DNA of 64,000 nucleotides, taken from positions 1-64,000 of the forward strand of contig CALZAE010000001.1 in the NCBI GenBank assembly GCA_945612235.1, in the 5' to 3' direction. Below are positions 51,620 to 59,956 of this stretch, piece by piece (positions within the stretch are counted from its first letter, which is position 1; each line of letters starts with the position of its first letter). The notes under the pieces were generated by a model. That model did no database searches. It was not told the origin of the DNA and saw nothing but the letters and a program-made list of their open reading frames with translations. Origin of the DNA: an uncultured Gammaproteobacteria bacterium. Its GTDB lineage: Bacteria > Pseudomonadota > Gammaproteobacteria > Pseudomonadales > Pseudomonadaceae. The position numbers were made by a program, and so were the translations under genes.

Positions 51620-52999
51620 TTATAAACCTAAGCGACGTGCAGCCTCAGGTCCAAAGTCACCTGATTTCAGCTTACCCGTATTGAGGGTATAGGCTGATTT
51701 CTGCTCATTGACCAGGTTAAAGGCAAGGTATGAACCCGCCAGTAGATCATGGTACAGACCTACACCCGCTTGCCATGTTTGCGCTTCATAGGCATAGAAG
51801 TAGTTGACCATCGATGTGCGCCAGAGTTGGCCACGAGCATCGAAGTTCTCACCCATCAACATCAACATGCTGTCTTCATCAACATACATGCGGCGTTTGC
51901 CATATAAATGGCGGTAGCCATCTTTGAGCTTACCTTCGAGCACCCAAACACGGTGCAGCTCATAGCGCATATGATCTGGATTCACGTGCCCCTTAGTCAA
52001 GAGTTCATCGTATGAGATATTTTTGTCGTGAATACCATAGGCGTTGTAAGGCACATACATTTCTTGCTTGCCCACAATGTCCCAGTTGTAACGCACACCG
52101 GAACCGTTAAAGATACGCACTTCATCGACAGTAATAGAGCCGCCACTGCCTGGAAACTGCATATCAAAACCATACTCAGGCGCCTGACGTACACGACGGG
52201 TACCTGGATCATAGCGCCAGCTCTGACGTGGTTCAGCCTTGTGGTTAAAGTACTCAAGACCGGTATTGACTTCACCACGATCACGCTGTGGCAAGTTGGT
52301 TTGGTTTAAGAAATAAGCGGATGGACCTTTAGTAGGACCTTCATTACCTGGCTTTAAAAACAATGCCAAGTTCGCTGATTTGAGCTGACCATGGCTGCGG
52401 CTACCGTCAGCCAAGACATACATATTGTCAGACACCAACTCTTCACTCCACGGACGGTAAGTAAAGAATGATGAAGTCCAGAGCAGCTCTAAGCCCGTTT
52501 TCGGGAATGGAAAGGCAATACCACCGGTGGTGGCATCAATGCCTTCACCATCATCCACGAGCTTGGCATTTTTAGCATTCTTCAACGTCACCTCACACAC
52601 AGAATCCGGAAAACGGAAATCACGGTGCGATGGATAAATTGGCATTTTGAAAGTATCTGGGTACTTCGCAAATAACGCTAACTGGCCTTCCGATAACTTA
52701 TCTTTATGCTCTGCTAAGTTAGCTGCAGTAATCACAAACAAGGGTTTTTCACCCGCGTAAGGATCAATCGGGTGATTGCCTGTGCCTTTAAAATCAACAT
52801 GATCAGGTGCACCCAACCATTTACCGCTCCACTCAGGAATGGTACCTGCAGCGTTACCTGCTTTTTCTGCGCCAACGCAGGTTAAATCTTTGCCTAAGCG
52901 CTGGATTTCAGCGTCAGTGGCTGCCTGCGCTGTACCAGCAAGCAAGCCCCCTACGGCTGTGACCAGCAGCAGCCTTTTTAAAGTATGCGTATAAGACAT
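51620..52999 (-). CDS. DUF1329 envelope protein (LolB-like), copy 2
   Basis: A 459-residue DUF1329 protein with signal peptide (cleaved after AGTAQA, about residue 26) and an N-terminal DLTCVGAEKAGNAAGTIPEW block shared with copy 1. It follows the DUF1302 copy 2 gene by 16 bases. The two copies differ along much of their length, so they may serve different steroids or stages. Confidence 0.83.
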   Translation of the reverse strand: MSYTHTLKRLLLVTAVGGLLAGTAQAATDAEIQRLGKDLTCVGAEKAGNAAGTIPEWSGKWLGAPDHVDFKGTGNHPIDPYAGEKPLFVITAANLAEHKDKLSEGQLALFAKYPDTFKMPIYPSHRDFRFPDSVCEVTLKNAKNAKLVDDGEGIDATTGGIAFPFPKTGLELLWTSSFFTYRPWSEELVSDNMYVLADGSRSHGQLKSANLALFLKPGNEGPTKGPSAYFLNQTNLPQRDRGEVNTGLEYFNHKAEPRQSWRYDPGTRRVRQAPEYGFDMQFPGSGGSITVDEVRIFNGSGVRYNWDIVGKQEMYVPYNAYGIHDKNISYDELLTKGHVNPDHMRYELHRVWVLEGKLKDGYRHLYGKRRMYVDEDSMLMLMGENFDARGQLWRTSMVNYFYAYEAQTWQAGVGLYHDLLAGSYLAFNLVNEQKSAYTLNTGKLKSGDFGPEAARRLGL

Positions 53000-53015
53000 A
53001 ATGGCCTCGAAGCTA

Positions 53016-54644
53016 TCAGAATGTGTATTTTAAGTTAATCGCAAGGTGATCACGGTCAGCCATCAGACGATTTTGATTCACACTTGCCGATGACAAGAAG
53101 TTGACCAGCGTTGCACCCACAGCAAAGTTTTGCTTGTAGGTGAAATCTGCACCCAGTGTTAAGCGCTTCTCATCACGACCAAAACCTTGGGCACCCGTGC
53201 CGCTGATGTTCTGTGTCCAGACAGCTGAAGTGGTTAAGTCCCAACCTTGTACGATGCTGGGGTAATCCATATAGATACCACCACCGAATAAGCTGCTTGA
53301 TTTGGTTTGCTTTGCTGATCGATATTTATTAAAGCTTGCGTCTGCTCCACCGCCGGTAATATGCAGCGTATCCACACTGTGAATCCGCTCATTCAGCACT
53401 TCAGCCATAAAGGTGGTTTGATGGGATAACCAGGATGGACCCAAGACATAAATCGCATTTAAGTTGGTCTGGATAATTTTACCGGTCGTAGGACCCACAT
53501 CATTTGCAAGATTAACAACCGCGCCTTCACGCAAACTTAAATCACCACCCACCTGTACTGCGTCAGCAATTTTGGTACTTAAGCTCATACCGGTCAGTTT
53601 GATATCTTCAAAGTATTTAAACTTGTAAGTCCCAAGATCAACAACGCCTAAGTCTTTAGCAGAACTGTACTGGGAGCCCCCACCAAAGAATACAGCTGGT
53701 GTACGGTCATGGTAACGGTAGTGGTACAAACCAATTTCGGTATTAAAGTCTGGGTTAAAGCGAACCCCTACACCCCACTGGCCTTTATTATCGGGCTTTT
53801 TAGTACCTGCATTCGTAACATAAGCATTACTATCAAAGTTGCCATTCAAGTCTGGCACGTAAAAACGCTCTGAACCTGGTCCAAAGAAATCCGAACCAAA
53901 GAAATCGCCCACAGGGTTGAGCAGTGTTTCTTCCCACTTGTACTGCCAGAAACCTGTCAAAGTGACCTGCTCGTTCAGCGCCAAGTTAAAAGACACTTGA
54001 CCTGCAGGCAGGTAGGCATCTTTAGCTTCGGTACCAGGTACGTTAAATTTCGTGGCATCAACAGGTGCTTGCCCCTGACTGATATTGGGCCAGAATAAAC
54101 TCTCACCCCACGCCACTAAGTGACGACCCGCTTTCACCGACAGGTACTTTGAGTCACCCATGGTGAAGTTACCAAACACATAGGCATCCAGCAGACGTGC
54201 TTGTCCGCCGCTGCGCTCTTTAGTTTTGCTGGTAAATTTGCGGTGGTTGCCGGCCTTGTTGACCGTACCCGGTGAGTTGTTTTTGTTGGTGTTGTGGTAC
54301 ACATCATCATAGAAATGACTGCCGCGTAACACTGCCCCTACATTCTCGTAACGAGCAATCACTTCACCAAACAGGCTGACACGGTTATTGATTAATCCCC
54401 ATTTATCAAAGTTGCGTGTGCCGTCATCATTGTTTGGATCTTTTAAGTAAGCTGAATTAGCCGAACCTGTACGCGTTGAAAGCGTGTAGTTTGCGGTTAA
54501 TTGGCTTTGCAAACTGAAGCCATTATCAAAATGGACTGTTGGCAGAGCCAGTGCTGAAGCACTGCAGGTGATGGCTGCAATAGCCACAGACAATTGCCTT
54601 AAAGAGCTTATCGTTTTTGTTGCAGTTAGCGTGTGCCGGTTCAT
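53016..54644 (-). CDS. DUF1302 outer-membrane beta-barrel, copy 2
   Basis: A 542-residue protein with a signal peptide (hydrophobic run SVAIAAITCSASALA) and C-terminal LAINLKYTF, a barrel-insertion signature ending in Phe. Strand-like repeats and the motif AGRHLVAWGESLFWPNISQG parallel copy 1 (GGRHVVSWGEGLFYPGVNG). The start MNRHTLTATK at 54644 has GGAAC upstream; the longer frame extends into the operator. Likely steroid channel (inferred). Confidence 0.83.
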   Translation of the reverse strand: MNRHTLTATKTISSLRQLSVAIAAITCSASALALPTVHFDNGFSLQSQLTANYTLSTRTGSANSAYLKDPNNDDGTRNFDKWGLINNRVSLFGEVIARYENVGAVLRGSHFYDDVYHNTNKNNSPGTVNKAGNHRKFTSKTKERSGGQARLLDAYVFGNFTMGDSKYLSVKAGRHLVAWGESLFWPNISQGQAPVDATKFNVPGTEAKDAYLPAGQVSFNLALNEQVTLTGFWQYKWEETLLNPVGDFFGSDFFGPGSERFYVPDLNGNFDSNAYVTNAGTKKPDNKGQWGVGVRFNPDFNTEIGLYHYRYHDRTPAVFFGGGSQYSSAKDLGVVDLGTYKFKYFEDIKLTGMSLSTKIADAVQVGGDLSLREGAVVNLANDVGPTTGKIIQTNLNAIYVLGPSWLSHQTTFMAEVLNERIHSVDTLHITGGGADASFNKYRSAKQTKSSSLFGGGIYMDYPSIVQGWDLTTSAVWTQNISGTGAQGFGRDEKRLTLGADFTYKQNFAVGATLVNFLSSASVNQNRLMADRDHLAINLKYTF

Positions 54645-54687
54645 GGTTAAAGTTCCTTTATTATTATGCAGTTCAACCGTGCACAAC

Positions 54688-54732
54688 AGTAACTTTGCCC
54701 ACATAACCCCAGCATCGTACAAACGGACGATA
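54688..54732 (-). promoter_or_regulatory. Steroid-regulon operator and promoter of DUF1302/DUF1329 copy 2
   Basis: The coding strand reads TATCGTC-CGTTTG-TACGATG (54732 to 54713), a near-symmetric form with one change (G to T) at the start of the proximal arm. A -10-like GTTACT (54688-54693) follows after 19 bases. Confidence 0.72.
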
Positions 54733-54733
54733 C

Positions 54734-54755
54734 CTAGGCGCCGTTCAGCGCCTAG
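54734..54755. repeat. Short stem-loop after kshB
   Basis: CTAGGCGC-CGTTCA-GCGCCTAG is a perfect 8-bp stem between the kshB stop and the operator. There is no T run on the minus strand, so it is at best a weak terminator. Confidence 0.45.
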
Positions 54756-54769
54756 ATTTAAACGCTCTT

Positions 54770-55804
54770 TTAATCAGGAAACTTCAAATGAACCTTGCCT
54801 GAGGTCGCCACAGCTTGGCAGGCCAGTGTCCAGCCTTCAGCCAGCTCATTTTTATCCAAGGCATCATTGGCCAGTAAATCCACATCACCTGAGACTAAAG
54901 TACACATACAGGTTGCACAGGAACCCACCAGACATGAATGTGGCGCTTTAATGCCTTCACGCAACATGGCGGCCAGTAATATTTCGCCATCCTCACACTC
55001 GATTTCACGGGTTTCACCATCCAACTCAACAGTCAATTGAGTTGCAGTTGACCCAGCGTGCTGCACAACGGCTTCAAAACCGCCTTCACTTTCACCTGGC
55101 AATGAAACAAAACGCTCAACATGCACAGATTTACCATTGATGCCGGCAATTTTTGCAGCTTGCTCAACACACTGCATAAAAGGCTCAGGGCCACAGACAA
55201 AGACTTCTGGGTTGTCCAAACCTTCAGCAAACTGGGCTAAATGCGCTGGTGATGTATGCCCCTGCACAGAATCCAACCAGTGAATAATCTGCAAGCGCTC
55301 AGGGTGCTGCACAGCGAGTTCACGCAGCAAACTTTTGAAAATAACCGAACTCTCGTCGCGGTTGGCGTAGACAAAACGTACTCGCCCCTGCCCCTGACTT
55401 AAAGCCGAGCGCAGAATCGATAACACAGGTGTAACACCACTACCGCCGGCAAATAACAGGAAGTTCGCATCCAGATTTTTCGGTACAAACACGCCAGCGG
55501 GCTTTAACACTTCTAAGGTATCGCCGGCTTTAATGTTATCGCACAGCCAGTTTGAACCACGGCCATCTGTCACACGCTTAACAGTGACACGCAGGTTCTC
55601 ATTTTCATAAGGCGAGCTGGATAATGAATAGCAGCGTGGCAACCAATCATCCTGCCATGGTGTACGCAAGGTTAAAAACTGACCCGGGCGGTATTTAAAA
55701 TCCGCCTTTAATTCCTCAGGGATATCAAACTCAAATGAGCAGGCATCATGGGTTTCCTGTATGACCGAAGCCACACGCAGCTTATGGTAACTGGGTAGAC
55801 TCAT
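54770..55804 (-). CDS. kshB: 3-ketosteroid 9alpha-hydroxylase reductase KshB
   Basis: A 344-residue electron-transfer protein. FAD domain with RCYSLSSSP (57-65), NAD domain with LLFAGGSGVTPVLSILRSAL, and a C-terminal plant-type 2Fe-2S ferredoxin with Cys291, Cys296, Cys299 and Cys329 (Cx4Cx2Cx29C). It passes electrons from NADH to the Rieske oxygenase KshA, which hydroxylates C9 and so opens ring B together with KstD. KshA is not encoded in this window. It is the last gene of the hsaA-kstD-SDR-kshB unit. Confidence 0.9.
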   Translation of the reverse strand: MSLPSYHKLRVASVIQETHDACSFEFDIPEELKADFKYRPGQFLTLRTPWQDDWLPRCYSLSSSPYENENLRVTVKRVTDGRGSNWLCDNIKAGDTLEVLKPAGVFVPKNLDANFLLFAGGSGVTPVLSILRSALSQGQGRVRFVYANRDESSVIFKSLLRELAVQHPERLQIIHWLDSVQGHTSPAHLAQFAEGLDNPEVFVCGPEPFMQCVEQAAKIAGINGKSVHVERFVSLPGESEGGFEAVVQHAGSTATQLTVELDGETREIECEDGEILLAAMLREGIKAPHSCLVGSCATCMCTLVSGDVDLLANDALDKNELAEGWTLACQAVATSGKVHLKFPD

Positions 55805-55806
55805 AA

Positions 55807-56559
55807 TTAAATACTCATTACAAATTGGCCACTGTCAATGCGCAACTCAATGCCATTCACAGCACGGGCCTCATCCGAAGCCAAATACAGTACAGCATCA
55901 GCCACATCAGATGGACGACAGGCACGGTTCATCGGATCTTTATCAATTGTTAACAACTCAGGATCAACCCCGTCAGGATACCCCCCCCGCGTCATAGGCG
56001 TTAAAATGCCATCAGGATGAATCGAGTTACAACGAATTCGGTAACGTTTCAAACGGCAATCAGCAGCAACAGCACGCGTTAATGCTGCGACAGCACCTTT
56101 ACTTGCGCTATAAGCCACATAGTCTTCTTTAGCAGCAAGCGCAGCAATGGATGACATATTCACAATCGCGCCGCCTTGCTTTTTCATCACAGCAATAGCG
56201 GTTTTACAACCTAGAAAGACACTGTCAGCATTAACCGTTAATAAACGCTTCCAGTCTTCATAACTGGCTTCTTCAATATCACCTTTCAATAAAACCCCAG
56301 CGTTATTCACTAAAATATCCAACCGGCCAAATGCTTCAACCGTTGTATCAACCACGTGCCGCCAACCTTCCGGATCAGTGACATCATGACGAACAAATGT
56401 CGCACCAATTTCTTGCGCAATACGGCTTCCGTCAGTTTCATTCAGATCCGACATAATGACATGCGCCCCTTCGCAAGCGAAGCGACGCGCCACGGCTTCA
56501 CCAACACCACTAGCAGCGCCAGTGACAATAGCTACTTTTCCAGAAAGTCTTTGGCTCAT
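55807..56559 (-). CDS. 3beta/17beta-hydroxysteroid dehydrogenase-like SDR
   Basis: A 250-residue SDR with TGAASGVGEAVARRF, FVRHDVTDPEGW, NNAGVLLKGDIEE, VAYSASKGAVAALTRA and NSIHPDGILTPM. These blocks follow 3beta/17beta-HSD of Comamonas testosteroni closely. NAD(H) use is suggested by Asp38-type MSDLN after beta2. It probably makes the 3-keto or 17-keto group needed by KstD and KshAB. It overlaps neither neighbour; kshB starts 2 bases downstream. An 8-C run (55981-55988) lies inside the gene. Confidence 0.87.
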   Translation of the reverse strand: MSQRLSGKVAIVTGAASGVGEAVARRFACEGAHVIMSDLNETDGSRIAQEIGATFVRHDVTDPEGWRHVVDTTVEAFGRLDILVNNAGVLLKGDIEEASYEDWKRLLTVNADSVFLGCKTAIAVMKKQGGAIVNMSSIAALAAKEDYVAYSASKGAVAALTRAVAADCRLKRYRIRCNSIHPDGILTPMTRGGYPDGVDPELLTIDKDPMNRACRPSDVADAVLYLASDEARAVNGIELRIDSGQFVMSI

Positions 56560-56573
56560 TTTCATCTTCCTTA

Positions 56574-58286
56574 TTATTTAGCCGCTGCATTCAGCGCTGC
56601 AACGTAACCAAAAGTCATTGCGGGCCCCAATGTTCCACCCGCGCCTGGATAAGTAGTACCCAATACTGAAGCTGAGGTATTACCAATCGCATACAGTCCT
56701 TCAATCACTTGCCCATCAGGCTTAACCACTTGCGCATGCTCATTGGTTAACAAACCACCTTTAGTACCAATATCTCCGCCTTGAATCGGCATCGCGTAAT
56801 AGGGTCCTTTCGCAATTGGCGCCAAGCAAGGATTAGGGGTGATATTGCTGTCACCGTAGTAACGATCAAATACGTTACCACCGCGACCAAAGTCTTCATC
56901 CACACCTGTTTCAGCATAGCGGTTCATCTTTTTCACTGTGTCCTGCAAGCCTGCAGCATCCACACCAATTTTCTGCGCTAGCTCATCCAAGGTATCGGCT
57001 TTAAAGTAGAGTTTATTCAACCATTCTTTACGCAAGCGCATGTCTGGCATGATTTGCCCCGGCATCAACGGACCCATAGCATAATTAAACCGAAATTTCG
57101 CATCAAAAATTGCCCAGCTTGGAAAAGTCTTGCCTTGCGTCACCTGATTGTCAGCATGCATGGCTGTCACAAACTCAAGATAAGGGGATGCCTCATTAAC
57201 AAAACGCTTACCTAAGCTATTCACCACAATTGCACCAGGGAAAGCACGCTCAGCAAAAATACCACGGGCTTTTGTTTCACCTGGCACTAAAAAGGTGGGA
57301 GCCCACCATGCCCAATCCATCAAAGCAGTTGCCGCACCCAACTTTTGACCCGCTTCTAATGCGGCTCCAGTATTAGCGCCTTCAGGTGTTGCACACCATT
57401 CAACCTTATTCGGTTGTGGTAAATACTTCGCACGCAGCTCTGGGTTTTGCTCAAAACCACCCGCACCTAAAATCACACCTTTCTCGGCACGAATGCGTTG
57501 CTGCTGGCCATTACGCTCAACCACCACACCACACACACGACCATTTTCTTCAATTAAATCAACAAAGTTGGTGTTCAACCACAAAGGAATATTCTTATCC
57601 AGCATGGATGCACGTAAGCTCGCAATCAACGCATTTCCTAAAGCGGTACGACGGTCACGTTGTTCTCCGGTTTTTTTACGCCAGCTAAAATCCAGCTTGT
57701 AACGCAACATCATCCACATCACCATCAGCCGCCAGCCGCGACTTTTAGACATCGCAACGTGTGCCTGACGTGCAGTCCATGAAATGCGCCCCATCAACAA
57801 ATTGCCGCGTGACGCTTCACGTAAATTGGATATTTCATCTTTTAGTGAAGATAGATCAAACAACTCAGGATCAAGGGTACGGCCACCGGGTAAAAACCCT
57901 TCTAAATGCGGGTAGTAATCTGGGTACTTCTCAGCAACGGCATAACGCACCCGTGAGTTTTTCTCCAACCACTGAACCATTTCTGGTGCTTTTTCGATGT
58001 ACTTACGCACACGCGTCTCATCAATATCAGCACCGATCGCATTTTTTAAATACGTCCAAGCTTTCTCCGGACTATCCTGCCCCCCCTTCGCCTTAAAGTG
58101 GTGGTTGCATGGAATCCAAATGCCACCACCCGATAATGCTGAAGTTCCGCCGTACTTATCAGTTTTTTCAATCACTAGCACTCGTAAACCTTGTGCTTGT
58201 GCAGTGATTGCAGCAGTTAAAGCACCAGCGCCTGAACCCACGACTACCAGATCGTAATCTGTATTGTAATTATTTTGAACAGTCAT
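56574..58286 (-). CDS. kstD: 3-ketosteroid delta1-dehydrogenase KstD
   Basis: A 570-residue flavoprotein with the FAD motif GSGAGALTAA at about 17-26, EKTDKYGGTSALSGGGIWIP, and the C-terminal TTYPGAGGTLGPAMTFGYVAA holding the active-site Tyr and Gly of delta1-dehydrogenases. It introduces the C1-C2 double bond; with 9alpha-hydroxylation this triggers ring B opening. It is 14 bases upstream of the HSD gene and downstream of hsaA. A 7-base C run (58080-58086) lies in a Gly-Gly codon pair. Confidence 0.9.
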   Translation of the reverse strand: MTVQNNYNTDYDLVVVGSGAGALTAAITAQAQGLRVLVIEKTDKYGGTSALSGGGIWIPCNHHFKAKGGQDSPEKAWTYLKNAIGADIDETRVRKYIEKAPEMVQWLEKNSRVRYAVAEKYPDYYPHLEGFLPGGRTLDPELFDLSSLKDEISNLREASRGNLLMGRISWTARQAHVAMSKSRGWRLMVMWMMLRYKLDFSWRKKTGEQRDRRTALGNALIASLRASMLDKNIPLWLNTNFVDLIEENGRVCGVVVERNGQQQRIRAEKGVILGAGGFEQNPELRAKYLPQPNKVEWCATPEGANTGAALEAGQKLGAATALMDWAWWAPTFLVPGETKARGIFAERAFPGAIVVNSLGKRFVNEASPYLEFVTAMHADNQVTQGKTFPSWAIFDAKFRFNYAMGPLMPGQIMPDMRLRKEWLNKLYFKADTLDELAQKIGVDAAGLQDTVKKMNRYAETGVDEDFGRGGNVFDRYYGDSNITPNPCLAPIAKGPYYAMPIQGGDIGTKGGLLTNEHAQVVKPDGQVIEGLYAIGNTSASVLGTTYPGAGGTLGPAMTFGYVAALNAAAK

Positions 58287-58361
58287 CTACACACCTATCT
58301 TAATCACAAAGTTGACAAGCAAAAACCGTCGTGCTATTTGGAACTCGCGACAGCAATACTT

Positions 58362-59552
58362 TTAAACATAAGGATCAGGGTTAGGTAAGCCTAGCTGAAC
58401 TGTTCCGTAGGCCCGTGCGTAAGCAGCCATATTGTTAGCAATATGCCCACGCGCCTGGTGAATATCGCGGAAAATACGCTCGACTGGGTTTGTTTTGTAC
58501 AGACCCGATGCCGCCATCGCCTTCAACAGAGCGCTGACTTTCTCAGCACAGGTGTTGGTCACATAAGCGGACTGGTAGCGATACAGCAAACGCATCTCTA
58601 CATCTGGCAGCTCGCCTTTCTCAGCGATTTCCAGCAGCTCGCCGTAGTTGCGATGCAAAACCAGCTTGAGCATATCCAGCGTCAAAATCGCATCCGCGAC
58701 GGTATCTTGTGCAACTGGATCTTCAGCCGTTTTGGCACCATGCTTACCAATGTGCTTGGCCGCATTGTCACAAAACTCATTGATAGCGCCTTGTAACGCA
58801 CCTAAAACTGAAGTAGACACTGCACGCGTAAAGACCTGTGCAAATGGAATCGCAAAGATCGGGTTGGTGTTTTCTTTCAGACCCGGTGTGGCTTCAAGCG
58901 AGCTGTTGTTGGTGCGCTGTACACGGTGCGCCGGTACAAAAGCATCATCCACAATAATATCGTGACTGCCCGTGCCGCGCAGACCCAATACATCCCAGTT
59001 ACGCTCAATGCGGTAGTCGGCACGTGGTACTAAGAAGGTGCCGTGTTCAACGCCTTCACCGTTCTCATCAGGCGGCAAAATACCACCCAACAAAGTCCAC
59101 TCACAATGCTCACAACCACTGGAGAAACCCCAGCGACCGCTGATGCGATAGCCACCTTCAACCGGTGTCACTTTAGCCACTGGCATATAGGTTGAACCCA
59201 CTAATGTATCTTGGTTCTCACCCCATACATCAATCTGAGCTTGCTCTGGGTAACGCGCCAACTGCCATGGGTGTACACCCATCACGCCATAAATCCATGC
59301 TGTCGACATACAGCCTTCAGCCAATGCCATTTGGATTTCAAAGAAGGTCCGTGGATCCACTTCAAAGCCACCATGACGCTTAGGTTGCATGGCTTTAAAT
59401 AAACCTGCGGCTTGCATTTCTGCAATCGTTTCATCAGGGATTTTCAGGTCAATCCCAGCTTGGGCGGAACGCGCTTTCAATGCAGGAATCAGGTTGCGCG
59501 CACTTTCGATTAACTCGAGATCTTTCTTGGTTTTAATATGTGCGGTAGCCAT
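58362..59552 (-). CDS. hsaA: 3-HSA hydroxylase oxygenase HsaA/TesA1
   Basis: A 396-residue group D flavin monooxygenase with the acyl-CoA dehydrogenase fold: QPKRHGGFEVDPRTFFEIQMALAEG, SSGCEHCEWTLLGG, NWDVLGLRGTGSHDIIVDD and IFRDIHQARGH. It uses reduced flavin from HsaB (61603) to hydroxylate 3-HSA to the catechol 3,4-DHSA, the substrate of HsaC. It heads the unit containing kstD, the SDR and kshB, with the operator 76 bases upstream. Confidence 0.92.
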   Translation of the reverse strand: MATAHIKTKKDLELIESARNLIPALKARSAQAGIDLKIPDETIAEMQAAGLFKAMQPKRHGGFEVDPRTFFEIQMALAEGCMSTAWIYGVMGVHPWQLARYPEQAQIDVWGENQDTLVGSTYMPVAKVTPVEGGYRISGRWGFSSGCEHCEWTLLGGILPPDENGEGVEHGTFLVPRADYRIERNWDVLGLRGTGSHDIIVDDAFVPAHRVQRTNNSSLEATPGLKENTNPIFAIPFAQVFTRAVSTSVLGALQGAINEFCDNAAKHIGKHGAKTAEDPVAQDTVADAILTLDMLKLVLHRNYGELLEIAEKGELPDVEMRLLYRYQSAYVTNTCAEKVSALLKAMAASGLYKTNPVERIFRDIHQARGHIANNMAAYARAYGTVQLGLPNPDPYV

Positions 59553-59602
59553 AGTTAATTCTCTCGGTGATTAATACAGATATTGTTTTCCAATGTTTTA
59601 CG

Positions 59603-59647
59603 ATTATCAGCGCAGCCTGCGTGCCTCTCATCGTCAAACTGGACTAG
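59603..59647 (-). promoter_or_regulatory. Steroid-regulon operator and promoter of hsaA-kstD-HSD-kshB
   Basis: The coding strand reads TAGTC-CAGTTT-GACGATG (59646 to 59629), a full match. GATAAT (59603-59608) follows after 20 bases, one of the best -10 boxes in the set. Confidence 0.9.
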
Positions 59648-59796
59648 GAATTAATGAACACACTCAACAGGCTCTTAGACCTTGGTATTCCTCCTTATAC
59701 AAAACAGCCTGAATTTTTATTTCCTAACCGCAAGAATCGCTGCTAACCCACGTATTACCTTCCCTACAACACCTCCGCCGTTAAAACCATATGGAC

Positions 59797-59824
59797 TGTA
59801 GAAGACTTATACAGATCTTCTACA
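59797..59824. repeat. 9-bp inverted repeat
   Basis: TGTAGAAGA and TCTTCTACA pair over 10 bases. No T run follows. Purpose unknown. Confidence 0.45.
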
Positions 59825-59902
59825 ACTCAATAAATAACACACCCGTTTAAAAACTCAAACTTTATTGCACTCAATCAACAAACAATGACAACACGCCAGA
59901 AT

Positions 59903-59939
59903 AAAAAAGCCCGAGCACAGATCAACTGCACTCGGGCTT
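59903..59939 (-). terminator. Terminator after the aldehyde dehydrogenase gene
   Basis: AAGCCCGAG pairs with CTCGGGCTT, with a T run on the minus strand, 18 bases past the stop. Confidence 0.88.
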
Positions 59940-59956
59940 GGGTCACTCAATAAGAA

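Larger units (their letters stand above)
59553..59956. other. Intergenic stretch between hsaA and aldehyde dehydrogenase genes
   Basis: These 404 bases hold the hsaA operator and promoter (59603-59647), an inverted repeat at 59797-59824 and the aldehyde dehydrogenase terminator (59903-59939). No reading frame with coding character is visible between them. Confidence 0.6.
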
